64,000 nt of DNA, from the NCBI RefSeq assembly GCF_030463565.1, contig NC_134649.1, positions 1,622,001 to 1,686,000 of the forward strand, written 5' to 3'. Shown piece after piece: positions 12,927-23,700 of the stretch. A program made the position numbers and the translations under genes. Source of the stretch: Pelecanus crispus. Taxonomy: Eukaryota; Chordata; Aves; Pelecaniformes; Pelecanidae. The first letter of the stretch is position 1; each line of letters begins with the position of its first letter. The notes below the pieces were generated by a model that was given only the letters and a program-made list of their open reading frames with translations, was not told the origin of the DNA and did no database searches.

Positions 12927-13493
12927 GGCGCTGTCGTGGTTTATCCCCAGGCAGCAGCTCAGCACCACGCAGCCATCGCTCACTGCCCCTTCCCTGATGG
13001 GATGGGGGAGAGAATCAGAGGAGTGAGAGTGAGAAACACTCCCGGGCTGAGATAAGAACAGTTTAATAATGGAAATAAAGTAAAATAATAATAATAACAG
13101 TATAATAATAATAGTAATAATAATATCCAAAGCAAGTGATGCCCAATGCAGTTGCTCACCACCCGCCGACCGATGCCCAGCCAGTTCCCAGCAGCGATCG
13201 CTGCTCCCCGGCCAACCCCCCCAGTTTCCATACTGCCCATGACGCCGGATGGTATGGAATGGCCCTTGGGGCAGTTGGGATCAACTCTCCTGGCTGTGCC
13301 CCCTCCCAGCTCCTTGTGCCCCTGGCAGAGCAGGGGAAGCTGAAAAGTCCTTGCCTGGCATAAGCAGCACTGAGCAACAACTAAACCATCAGCGTGTTAT
13401 CAGCATTCTTCTCATCCTAAATCCAAACCACAACACTGTGCCTGCTGCTAGGAAGAAAATTAACTCTATCCCAGCCGAAACCAGAACAGGCGC
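12927..13493 (-). mobile_element. Solo LTR of an endogenous retrovirus with 5-bp TSD
   Basis: A complete 557-bp LTR at 12932-13488, antisense, flanked by a perfect 5-bp duplication GGCGC (12927-12931 and 13489-13493). The ends are canonical TG...CA when read on the minus strand (TGTTCTGG... to ...CCACGACA). It is nearly identical to the plus-strand copy at 52221-52778. No retroviral internal sequence is present on either side, so it is the product of LTR-LTR recombination of an old provirus. The TSD length fits class III (ERVL-like) elements, but the family name is not certain. It contains an (AAT)n microsatellite at about 13083-13130. It carries no protein-coding capacity. Confidence 0.93.
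13083..13130. repeat. (ATA/AAT)n microsatellite inside the solo LTR
   Basis: Imperfect ATA repeats that are part of the LTR. The equivalent tract is present in the other LTR at about 52583-52630 with slightly different interruptions, so it predates both insertions. Confidence 0.85.
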
Positions 13494-15526
13494 TGCTCCG
13501 AACATGCACCAGGCCTTAACACGAGTGGAGTTAGCCAAAAATCCGAGCGGGAGCTGAGTGAGCGGTCACAGGGACTGGGGGCAGGAGCGCTGGGAGCCGC
13601 TGACAAACCCAAACTGGGGCGGAGGAGCTGCCTTGTGAGTGGGCACGAGGGCTGCCAGCGCCGCTCACACCCCTTTACACGCGCCGGGGAGCATCGTCCC
13701 CGTCACCTGCGGTGTGGTTGCCTCTCCACGCCGGGCAGCAAGCCTCCTTTCTGCTTCAGTTGTTTTCCCCTGCAGAACGTGTTCTCTAACTACCGTTATC
13801 TAATATTTAGCAGCGCGCTGCAATAAACAAAGCATTACTGATGTGACTACACGTCGCACGTATTGTTACTCCACGCATCCGAAATGAAAAGGCTGTTAGC
13901 TGGATAAAATATTGTTCTCTGCATCCTTTAGGTATTTTCTGCTCTCGATCAGAGCCCAATTAGGTTCCTTTTCTGGGGAAAACGGCGCTTTGAGGCAGCG
14001 GAGCTGGAGCACCTTACCTGCAAAGAGAAGCTTTTAGAATAATTGTCACTTCTCACAAGGATGTATTTGGTTACCCAAAAGGAAAACGGTGCAGATCGTT
14101 ATCTGTCCCACTTATTCTCCTTCCACAACACGATGAATTAAAGATGAACCGCGCCACTACACTCCGCCTCCCAACCAGTACCAGCGAGAGGAGCCACCCA
14201 GGGAGGAGGGGTGGTGTCACTTTTTGGGGACCTCTTACTGGGAATTGGGGACCAGCTGAAGGTGCCTCCATCCCCGGGCACGGCACGGTCCCCACTCGGG
14301 TCCCCGGCTCCCCACCGTGGGCTGGATCCAGCCCCTGGCCCACGGCCCTGCTCTGGGGCGGCGATGCTGGCCCGGCTCCCATTTCTTTCGCCTGCAGATG
14401 AAAAGCTCTCCTGGTTTTATGGAAGAGACTCGGGACAATTTTTGGCTGGCCATCCCAGCCTGGCAATCACTCCAGAAAAACATTTGGCCTCTATTGTTCC
14501 TTTTTGTTTTAAGCAGGAACTCAGATTTGCCTGGACTCCTCCCAGCACTTTTTTTTTTTTCTTTTTTTTTTTTGTGTTGTTTTTGAGTCAGGTGTTTTCC
14601 ACCCCGATAACATCGCCCTGTTTGTTCCAAGCTCACCTGCACAAACACGCTCTCAGCCCAAGGGGCAAGGTTCAAGAGTTGAAATCTGCACCGCTGTGTG
14701 CCTGTGTGTGACTCTCAGCCAAACCCCGATTTGGTCCCTTCTAATTATCCCTCGCCATATTAACAGATAATAGCTGTACATTTAAGCAAATCATCTCAAA
14801 TAAAAAGGGGACAACAATTACACTGTTTGTTTTTGCTCCTTTCATTGCTGGAATTATTCTCTGTTTGCCCAGAGTTAAATATTAGTGAGAACCTTTCTGC
14901 ACTAATGTCTGCTCAGTTGCCTTTTACTGTTTAAAACCAGCAAGAGTCAGTAAAAGTTTGGGCAAATATTAGATTTGGCAGAGTTTGCTGTTTGTATCAG
15001 GAAACCGATTGGTGTTATTGATTGACAGATGTGCCCAAATGTTTAGAAAGTCTGTCCTCTATTGGATTCTGCTAGGTGTTTCAGCAAACAGCCCTAATAC
15101 AAGGCAAACAGAGTTATTGGAAGAAGTACCAGGCTGTGTTAGCACAGCAAACTGAGGGCTATGCAAACAGCTTAAAAGAATCTGGCCACCTTCATATAAC
15201 CTTTGATGTAGGTATTGATCCTTCTGAAGGTGGCAAAAAGTTTGAACAGGGAGCAGATTGAGTGGGATCAGATATATATAAACACCGTCAGAATGTAAAT
15301 GTTATCTTTAAGCTACACTGTCGGTTTGGTAATGGATGTCTGTTTGGAATTTGTCTTCTTCCAAATCTCTAAATCCATGCAGCAATAAAAATTAATAATA
15401 ACTTTTAGATAGACTGCCTCCTAAGTCTCTCTCTCCTCCGCTGCTAAGTACAGCATCAGGAATCTTTAATTCTTCTAAGGACAGGGGCTTGCAGCGAGCA
15501 GGAGCCGTGGCCTCGGGAGCTGCTGG
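13494..15526. other. Unique non-coding DNA
   Basis: Single-copy sequence. The first 1.2 kb is GC-mixed with an interrupted T-rich tract at about 14550-14575. From about 14735 it becomes an AT-rich block, listed separately. A 61-codon frame at 15076-15261 has no recognisable domain. Confidence 0.5.
14735..15420. promoter_or_regulatory. Candidate enhancer block with PBX/MEIS composite site
   Basis: An AT-rich, repeat-free block of about 690 bp just before the 24-bp minisatellite. At 15019-15028 it carries TGATTGACAG, the exact composite site bound by PBX-MEIS/PREP TALE homeodomain dimers. Several TGTTTGC/GCAAACA-like forkhead words and GGGCAAATATT also occur. The low CpG content and motif mix resemble developmental enhancers. 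The site is seen directly; enhancer function is inference. Confidence 0.3.
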
Positions 15527-16421
15527 CCCAGGGATGCACTAACGGCGTGGCACAGGGATGTGCTAACGGGGTGGCACGTGGATACACTAAAGGCGTGGCA
15601 CAGGGATGCGCTAACGGGGTGGCACAGGGATGCACTAACCGGGTGGCACAGGGATGTGCTAACGGGGTGGCACGTGGATACACTAACGGCGTGGCACAGG
15701 GATGCACTAATGGGGTGGCACGTGGATACACTAACGGCGTGGCACAGGGATGTGCTAACGGGGTGGCACGTGGATACACTAACGGCGTGGCACAGGGATG
15801 CACTAATGGGGTGGCACAGGGATGCACTAACGGGGTGGCACAGGGATGTGCTAACGGGGTGGCACGTGGATACACTAACGGCGTGGCACAGGGATGCACT
15901 AATGGGGTGGCACGTGGATACACTAACGGCGTGGCACAGGGATGTGCTAACGGGGTGGCACGTGGATACACTAACGGCGTGGCACAGGGATGCACTAATG
16001 GGGTGGCACAGGGATGTGCTAACGGGGTGGCACAGGGATGCACTAACGGGGTGGCACAGGGATGTGCTAACGGGGTGGCACAGGGATGTGCTAACGGGGT
16101 GGCACGTGGATACACTAATGGGGTGGCACAGGGATGTGCTAACGGGGTGGCACAGGGATGCACTAACGGAGTGGCACAGGGATGTGCTAACAGGGTGGCA
16201 CGTGGATACACTAACGGCGTGGCACAGGGATGCACTAATGGGGTGGCACAGGGATGCACTAATGGGGTGGCACAGGGATGCACTAACGGAGTGGCACAGG
16301 GATGTGCTAACGGGGTGGCACGTGGATACACTAACGGCGTGGCACAGGGATGCACTAATGGGGTGGCACAGGGATGCACTAACCGGGTGGCACAGGGATG
16401 CACTAACGGGGTGGCACAGGA
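15527..16421. repeat. 24-bp minisatellite, about 37 units
   Basis: Head-to-tail 24-bp units of the form AACGGGGTGGCACAGGGATG plus YRCT. There are three main unit variants: ending GTGCT, ending GCACT, and a CGTGGATACACT variant. The CGTGGATACACT variant occurs in ten units, and in nine of them the next unit begins AACGGCG (or AAAGGCG), so multi-unit blocks, not single units, have been duplicated. Because 24 is divisible by three, frames of 315-493 codons stay open on both strands; their 8-residue periodicity (for example GVAQGCAN) is a repeat artefact and should not be annotated as protein. Confidence 0.97.
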
Positions 16422-17039
16422 TGGGCAAGCCAGGGCTGTGCCTTCTCGCAGGGCACGTGGAGCCTGCAGACAAAACTGCCTTGAAAAAGTTGAAAGCTGG
16501 GTTTGAAGGTGGATTTGTCGTGCGGAAAAGGGCAGGCAGGGTCACCCCCCATCAGCACCAGCGAGGGCACAAAAGGCAGCACCACCCGCTTGCTGCCGGC
16601 TGCCCATGGCATGGAAACACGCAGCCGGGTTGTGGTGCCTTACGGACACCCTTGCAGCCCACTTCCACCTCTCTTTGCCAAAGATTTGCCAAAGCGCCTG
16701 AAACAGCCGCCCCCGCCATGGACCGAGCCAGCTCCCGCGGCTCCCGGAGGCCGGGCACCGGTTTGGCACAGCCACCCGCCGTGGCAGCCCTGGCTCCGGC
16801 GCTGCATGCCGCACTCTGCAGCGCGGGCTGCGCAAGATACGCATTCGATTTGCATGTGCAATTACCCTGGTGTGGTATGCGGAGCGGGCTTGCATGCACA
16901 AGTGACCATTCATGCATCCAAATACCATCTGTGGTGACAATTACCACAAGCACACATGTAATCAAGGTAATTACGCACACAAATTGGGCGTGTGATTGCA
17001 TGGGCATTTCTGTGATTTTTTTTTTTTTTTCTTTAAGTT

Positions 17040-17400
17040 AGGCCTCTAAAAACTAAAATAGATTCTAAGTTGTGTTTTAAATTATCTGCCCATCTGGCTG
17101 TACTTGCAAATAACGACTGTTTATAGTGAGCAATATTAAACAGACATTGTTGATAGATGGGTTAATCATTGCAAGAGAAGAAAAGGGATTGTTTTATGCC
17201 TGTGTATTGACCCACGATACATAGTAACTAATGACAGGTTTGAATACAAACAGGTAACGACCAGCTTTTTGCTTTAGAAGTACCTTCTAATAAAAATTAC
17301 AGTGTACACATTATAAGAACGTATCTGATGAACCATTACTGCAGTACAGTGTAGCGATGGACTTGAATAAAGCCCCGATTAATTATTAAACCCGAGTAGC
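17040..17400. promoter_or_regulatory. AT-rich block, candidate conserved non-coding element
   Basis: Repeat-free AT-rich block after a T run. Visible motif words include SOX-like ATTGTT at 17146-17151, GATAGATGG immediately after it, and GTTAATCATT at 17161-17170, which resembles an HNF1/homeodomain half site. There is no open frame of note. Regulatory function is inference only. Confidence 0.22.
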
Positions 17401-20289
17401 ACACATTTCCAGTTGCACAAAACCCAGGAAGAGCTGGCAGAGCTCACGGCGTGCCAAGCCCTCGTGTTTCGGGTGGGTTCCTGTACTCGGGGCTTTGCCC
17501 ACCCTCTGCTCCCAGGAGCTCTGCTCCTCACCATGCACCACCGTGGGTCACATCCAGCTTCCTGAAATCATTGGGAAACTTTCAATGACTCCAGGCAAAA
17601 ACCAAGATAGGCCCTGTTTGACAAAGACGCCGTGCAAACGAGACTTACAGCACTGTTTGAGTAGGGGTGACCCATCCTTGTCGTCTGAAAATGCCACCAC
17701 AGCCGCCGCAGAGCGATGGGCAAGGGCATCCCTGCCCCTTCCCCTCCTCCCGTTGAAGTCCTGCACATTTGCTTAGGAATTGTCTGTTCTTTGCCGGCCA
17801 AGCAGAAGAACAAAGCATGCAGTGTAATCAAAAAAGCCATTAGCACTGCCAACTCTTAAGAAAAATTAACATTATTCTTTAATGCCAGGCCCTACTTAGG
17901 TAGCACTCAGCAATGCAGTGGGCTGCTCCAGTCACACCAGCTTAAGAACCCAACCATGAAGCAAAATGTCTCTGGAAGGAAACCCGATAATGCATCTCCC
18001 CTGCTATCTCCTTCAGTGGTAGGAGCTAAGAACAAGATAATTTGCTACTAAAGCATTGGTAAGGTATTTTGGCGTGTGCTAAACGCCTTGCTGGGCTATC
18101 CAGGCCAGCCCCTGTGCCGATGCTCCTGCAGGTGCGGGCAGAGCAAGCCCTGCATCGGGAGCCCTGATGCCTGGAGAAGAGCTCTCATCACCTGGGATCT
18201 AAACTGTTCTAGCTTTATTCCTCTCAGAAAATCACTTTCTGGGAGTTTCAAACCAAAGATGATAAAAGTTTGGAGCCAAAAAGCTCAAAATAGGTGAGCA
18301 TTTTGCAAAACCAGTAGCTGGGAGGAGGAGCATGGAGCAATGGCCAGGAGCGCACATTCCTCAGAGCCACATCATGGGGACACCTCCTTCCCAATGTCCC
18401 CAGAAAAACCTTTCAGCAAGCAGAAGAGTTTTGTCAGCATGAAACAGCCAAGAGAGGTTCGGAATGTGTCACTCCCCATGGAAACGAGCTCAGCAGGGCA
18501 CAGACACCACAAATGGGCAAAAGAAGAATGAGGAGCCACCAAACTCCGGCTCCAGCCATGGAAAAAAGTCTAGTGGGACTCAACACACACATGGTCTTCC
18601 TTGCTCCCGGCACGTCCCGTCGAACAGGGTGAGTTCCCAGGGCTGCCCGTGCTTTGGCTGATGGCTAAGGATGCAGGCGCTGGGAGCTGTCCCTCGGGCA
18701 CCGAGGAAGGACCGTGCAGGCAGGGCAGCAGAGAGGAAAAGAAGGGAAATTTCCATGATTTGGAGTAAGAGCGAGCTGGGGACACCCGGGGAGGCGAGTC
18801 AGGGAGCTTGGGGTACCTGCCAAGGCTTAAATATTAAAACACATGTTTTAATAGAGGGCTGCTGGGTTTTTAAACACACTCACCTTAGGGGAGATGCCAG
18901 GGAAAGTGCAGCACCCATTGCTGCTGGGAGAGATGAGAGTGAGGAGGGAAGGAAGGAGGGAAGAAAAGATGCACTAGAAATACACTGCCGCAGCAGCCGG
19001 TAGCAGCACAGGAGCAAAGGTTATCCTAGCATTTCTATTTTAAATCCAGTTTCCATGGGTTTAGTGTATAACTAAGACAGACAGAAGAGGAATGTGTGCT
19101 GCTGGACGATGCTCTGATGTTTTCTAGTCTGGAGCAATTTTAAATCTCTCTGACCATTTGTGGAGCAGCCATACGGCAACAAAAATAAACAGAAGTAAGA
19201 TCATTTAAATGCTTACTTGGAGCATTAAAGCCTCCAGAAAGTTCAGGCCACCTCCAGTGCTTCTGTCACGTGCAAATGTCTCCCTTGGCTCTCTCCGCCT
19301 GTCCATACCTCCCCGGCTGGTGAGACGGTTGCTGCTCCCGTCCTGCCCCGACGTCCCTTGTGCAGCCGGAGAAAGCCAAGTGCAGCACCGCTGGCATGAC
19401 CTGGGAAGCTTGCTGGCCTCACTGGCCACTCCTGAGACACACGGACAGCCACACTCGTCCATCTTGTGCCCCCCTGGACGTCCAGAGCTGCTGGAGCAGG
19501 ACCTGCCCTGCTGCAAAACCCAGGTGTGCACAGCGCTGCAGCCAATGCACGTACCGAAATCAAGTTATTGCCTGCACGTGGTCAACCATGGTAAGGTTTT
19601 CCACACAGTTACCCGATTTACATAAGTGATTTTGGTAACTGCACATGCAGATTAGCCAGCCAATTGCGCCTGTATTTCGCTAGCAGAGTTTGCATGGCTA
19701 ATTCCCCGTGAATTTGCGGCAAGAGCAGTCCCAGGTGCCCGTGCCTGGTGCCAAGGACGGTGCTGCCACCCCACGCTCTCCTCTGCTCCTGTGCTGGCCC
19801 AGCCTGACCTCTGGGCTCGCACCAGAAGTCCTTATTTTTGGAGACACCAAAAGGGTAGAAGGAAGAGAAAAAACTTATCTAGGTGCTTCGGCCGGTGTCA
19901 GACGCAGCCTGACGAGCATCGTCTTTGTGCCCAGGGATGGCACGTTACCAGTCACACACACAGCATCCGCAAGTCACAAAACAGACGAGATGCTCAATTC
20001 TGAAGCTTCATTTTCTTAACAAAGCCTGGAATGAATAGAAAATGGCAGGAACCACAGGAACCCATTTACCCATTTAGAGTTTGGAAAAGAAAGCAAAATG
20101 GCAGAAAATGAATTCAATCCACTATATAGTCTGCAATCGTTGCTTATAGCTGCCTTCCCAAAGATAGCTGGTAATTATCCTGTTTTATCATATAATAACA
20201 ACTTAGTACTGGAATAATGAGGGAAAATAAGCAGCAGGAACACGCTGCTGGTTCCACGTCACGCTGCACTTAGTCGGCGTTGTGCCGCG

Positions 20290-20430
20290 TTGTCAGGTTG
20301 AACCTACAGCACTTATAATAGAACAATAATTTATTAATGCACGCACTTTATGGTCTCAAAATATCATACATACATTGATTAACTCGTGTCTCATCTTGTC
20401 TGGCAACTAAATAAATCTTTTAAATCTTGG
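20290..20430. promoter_or_regulatory. AT-rich block, candidate regulatory element
   Basis: Short AT-rich segment with ACAATAATTTATTAATGC, dense in SOX- and homeodomain-like words, flanked by CpG-containing sequence. No repeat signature. Weak evidence; listed because of motif density only. Confidence 0.15.
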
Positions 20431-21470
20431 GTTTGCAGGTAAGTAGAGAGGGAGCGGGAGGGAAGCAACCTTCTGGTGCAGCAAAAGCCACGGCAGAGGC
20501 CAGTCCTTAGGAAAACAAGGACGAAACACGGCAAGTTTTACCAGCAGCAGGACAAGGCTTTAAAGACATTCACGGCATTATCCAGCCGTGCATATTTTTT
20601 GACGTGAAAGCCAGCTCCCAACGCCGCACCAGGAGCAGGCGGAGGTGAATGTCACCCCAAAATTACCAGGGGGTTTTGGGGGAGAAAACCTCTCCCATCG
20701 CTAACGGCGCAGAGGTCAGGAGGAGGACTGACAAGCGCGGTTTCAGCATTCCCCATGCAAGGCTCTACCCACGGATCGCTTTCTCCCAGCGACACTCTTC
20801 GTTTGACAGGCTAATTCTCCCAGAGCCATAAATAAAGCCACAGGGGACAACTAAGTTAGGTTTTTCACAGCGTAAGCTCCAAATTGCACATGCTAGCAAC
20901 TTCTATTAGTTTAGTCTTAAAGCGCGACGTTCCAGCAAAGCTTGGAGCGCAGGTAGCACTTATCACCTCGAGGGGGGGAAAGACAAGCTAAATTTATCTT
21001 TCTGTCTTTATTCACCTTCTCAATGCTTTCATTTTTAGCATCACTGATTGATGCAGTATTGGCCCCTCCGGCTGCAAGGTGATGTGAAATCCCTCCCGAA
21101 AAAATATTTCCCTTCAAAAGCAGCCGCTCCGTTTCACCGGAGGGACCTGCCATCATCCTCGCACACAGAACCTGCACTCTGTTGCCAGGAATATTAGCCC
21201 CTTTATATTTTCTCTTGTTAAAAAACAAAACAAAGCAACATCTGATTAGTTCCTGCTCATCCTAATTGTCACACGGGGATGCTTTAGAGGGGGCTGGGGG
21301 CCACTTTCGTTGTGCTGTCATGCCAGACGTGGCAAACTTGGGCACAGTCGCAAAATTAAGACTGTTTCAAACTTTCCCACTCCAGGTAATTTATCGCGCG
21401 CTCTCCATTGGGTTACAAAATCGGGAAATTGTCTGAGCAAGCAGGAGGCTGCAGAGCCACGCTTGCCCAG

Positions 21471-21557
21471 AGCCCCCTCCAAGCCAATTAATCAGATAGA
21501 GCCCCCTCCAAGCCAATTAATCAGATAGAGCCCCCTCCAAGCCAACTAATCAGATGG
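21471..21557. repeat. 29-bp tandem triplication
   Basis: Three head-to-tail copies, starting at 21471, 21500 and 21529, of a 29-bp unit: AGCCCCCTCC, then AAGCCAATTAATCAGATAG. The first two are identical over the motif core and the third has small changes (CAACTAAT, GATGG). Each unit carries an ATTAAT homeodomain-like word, CCAAT and a GATA word (AGATA), so the triplication multiplies a potential transcription-factor site cluster. Confidence 0.93.
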
Positions 21558-22237
21558 AATGGACCCCACCGTGGCCACCCTGTCACTCCGCTGGCTTAAA
21601 CAAACCCACCTTCCCCTCTTCCACCCCGCAGCCAGGTTTTCAAGCAGCAGTATTTGTCAACATTTATCACGTATTTCTCCGGGTAACCGGGATTGCAATG
21701 GACAGTAAGTGTTGGGAAATATCAGGTTTTCTTCTTTTCCAAGGCGGCCTCTCTGTATGTATCGGGGGGAAAAAGCAGCTCGTGAGGTGCAAGGTCAAGT
21801 CTGCAGTTCAGGACAAGAAAGACAGGCACGGGATTGCAGAGCAGGAACGCTGGAGCTGGCCCCACGGTGGGTCAGACAAGATAAAAACCATGACTTTGAC
21901 CCAAATTTACTGTAAACTGCTGTTCCTGGGCTTCCCAGCGCAGCTGTGGGCATCCCGGCTGGGGCACAGGGACACGTGCGATGGCAGCCGCTGCTTCGGG
22001 TGCAGCGGGGGCTTTGCTCCTGCTCCTGCTTGCTGTGGGTGCAAGGCGGCCACGCAGGAGGGGTCTGGGCACAGCGTCCCCCCGCCCTCCCACGCACCCC
22101 TCGGGAAAGGCTCGGCTATTGCTAATGGCGTTTTTAATGTAGGAGTACCCTCAAGTGTGCTCTTAAGCAAACTTTACAGGCGGGAGAAGGAGTCCTGAAC
22201 AGCTCTGCAGGGTCGAAACCTTTTAAGAGGTGCAAAT

Positions 22238-22546
22238 ACCCCATCCATCCCAGCCTCCTTGTGTTCAACAAATGGGCAGAAGTGGCTCTTCGGGACATGG
22301 TTTAGTGGGCATGGGGGTGTTGGGTTGACGGTTGCACTGATGATCTTAGACGTCCTTTCCAACATTAATGATCCCTGCTTTTTACTTTCATTAAAAAAGA
22401 ATCCAGCCACCAAGCCAGGAAACATGAAATTATGACTCTACCCTTGGTTGGTTTAGCGGTGGGCTTGGTGGTGTGAGGTTAATGGTTGGACTGGATGATC
22501 TTAAAGGGCTTTTCCAACCTACACGATTTGATGGTTCTATGATTCT
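22238..22546 (+). mobile_element. Composite CR1-linker-CR1 element, copy B
   Basis: Sense copy. First CR1 segment from about 22238 (from the CR1 coding end, GTTCAACAAATGGGCAG) through GGGCATGGGGGTGTTGGG to about 22372. The linker, about 22373-22455, contains AATCCAGCCACCAAGCCAGG and AAACATGAAAT. The second CR1 3' segment runs 22456-22546 and ends GGTTCTATGATTCT. Order and linker match copies A and C. The linker here shows local differences (ATTATGACTCTACCCTTGG in place of the TTCTTCCTCTCCCCTG of the other copies), suggesting divergence or gene conversion with a simple CR1 tail. Confidence 0.85.
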
Positions 22547-22801
22547 CCTGCCTCCTCTCCCTGGGGGAGGACAGCAAAGGCCACAGGAGTGCAAAGCCAC
22601 CACGAGCCATCACCCCCGAGCACCCCGGCAGCCCTGACCCCAGCAGCTGGGTGCCCCCGCCACACACGCAGGCTGCTAATTGCATGCTAATCGAATATTC
22701 AGGCTCAGGACTAAATGCTTACTCTGGGTCAAAGCGGGGCTGAAGAGTCTCAGCCCGAGGAGTTTTGAGCAAGGGTGCTGACAGAGGTCACCTGCCTTGA
22801 C
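22547..22801. other. Short unique spacer
   Basis: About 250 bp of GC-rich single-copy sequence between composite CR1 copy B and the 43-bp minisatellite. Nothing recognised. Confidence 0.5.
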
Positions 22802-23016
22802 GCTGGGATGGGATGCGGACAGGGACGGCGTGGGGGACCCCGATGCTGGGATGGGATGCGGACAGGGATGGCGTGGGGGACCCCGATGCTGGGATGGGAT
22901 GCGGACAGGGACGGCGTGGGGGACCCTGATGCTGGGATGGGATGCGGACAGGGATGGCGTGGGGGACCCCGATGCTGGGATGGGATGCGGACAGGGACGG
23001 CGTGGGGGACCCCGAC
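22802..23016. repeat. 43-bp minisatellite, five units
   Basis: Five tandem 43-bp units, each beginning GCTGGGATGGGATGCGGACA. They differ mainly at one position: GGGACGGCG in units 1, 3 and 5 and GGGATGGCG in units 2 and 4. This strict alternation implies an 86-bp dimer as the duplicated block. Unit 3 has one further change (CCCTGAT for CCCCGAT). Since 43 is not a multiple of three, the frames through it cycle through three peptide phases; they are not genes. Confidence 0.96.
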
Positions 23017-23319
23017 TGCTGTTGGGTGACCAAAACCATGCAGCGATGTGGCGAGAGCCAATGCGCCCGGCGCGTGCCGGCGGAAGCCGAAGCCCAGCGG
23101 CCCCTTACCTGCGATACACAGGGGAGATTCCCGGTGCTGATCCAGGTCCCGGGTGCCGCTGGGTCCGTCCGGCACAGCTTGGTGAGGGCTCCCAGAGCGG
23201 CGCAGGATCCGTCCCTTCCGCCACTGTCCCCGCGGGACCTCGCCTCCCAAGGCTCGTCTCATCCAGCACCGGGCACGCCGCGATGCCCAGGCGCGCCAGG
23301 GGACAGCTGAGTGCCAGGC

Positions 23320-23700
23320 TGAGCTTTTGAAGTCAAATCGCTTTGCTTTTGTTACTTTTTTGGTTTTATTTCATGTCATAAATTCAAACATTTAGCGTAC
23401 TTTTTGTGCTCCTTTTTAAAGGATTATATAATAATGCATATTTATGAGACAAGCACGGATCAAGAATGCTGATATTTAAAAGATGCAATTATCTTTAAAA
23501 ACTCTGCCTTTATTTTCATTCTAATGAATACAATGTTTTAAAGCAAGCTAATTGGCTTGCCAGTCATTCCGTTTGGTTGCCTGCTCATTACAACTCCTAT
23601 ATTTCCTTATAAGCAAATTTAAAAGCAGTCTGTTACTCCAGCTTTAAGTATTGGGCCTCCAAGTAGATGAAATATCATTAGATGGAATATCCTTTTGTTT
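23320..23700. promoter_or_regulatory. AT-rich block, candidate conserved non-coding element
   Basis: About 380 bp of AT-rich, repeat-free sequence with a sharp composition change from the GC-rich stretch before it. It contains CTAATTGG at 23548-23555, ATAATGCATATTTATGAG and several ATTAGATG/TCTAATGAAT words. The appearance is typical of deeply conserved vertebrate enhancers, but conservation could not be tested. Confidence 0.25.

Larger units (their letters stand above)
16422..22237. other. Unique non-coding DNA with AT-rich islands
   Basis: About 5.8 kb with no recognisable gene. It contains AT-rich candidate elements at 17040-17400 and 20290-20430, a purine-rich GGAAGGAGGGAAG tract near 18945-18970, an inverted repeat around 18829-18848 (ATTAAAAC ... 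GTTTTAAT) and a triplicated 29-bp unit at 21471-21557. No CR1 or LTR sequence was seen. Confidence 0.5.

Noticed and set aside
15076-15261. 61-codon frame as a small gene or processed pseudogene
   Set aside because: Repeat-free AT-rich context but no recognisable protein family and no splice or poly(A) features; more likely part of a non-coding element.
15456-17041. Open frames of 315-493 codons on both strands
   Set aside because: They are produced by a 24-bp tandem repeat whose length is divisible by three; the peptide is an 8-residue repeat and frames are open in several phases at once.
22802-23016. CRISPR-like array
   Set aside because: Units are contiguous 43-bp repeats with no unique spacers, in an avian genome.
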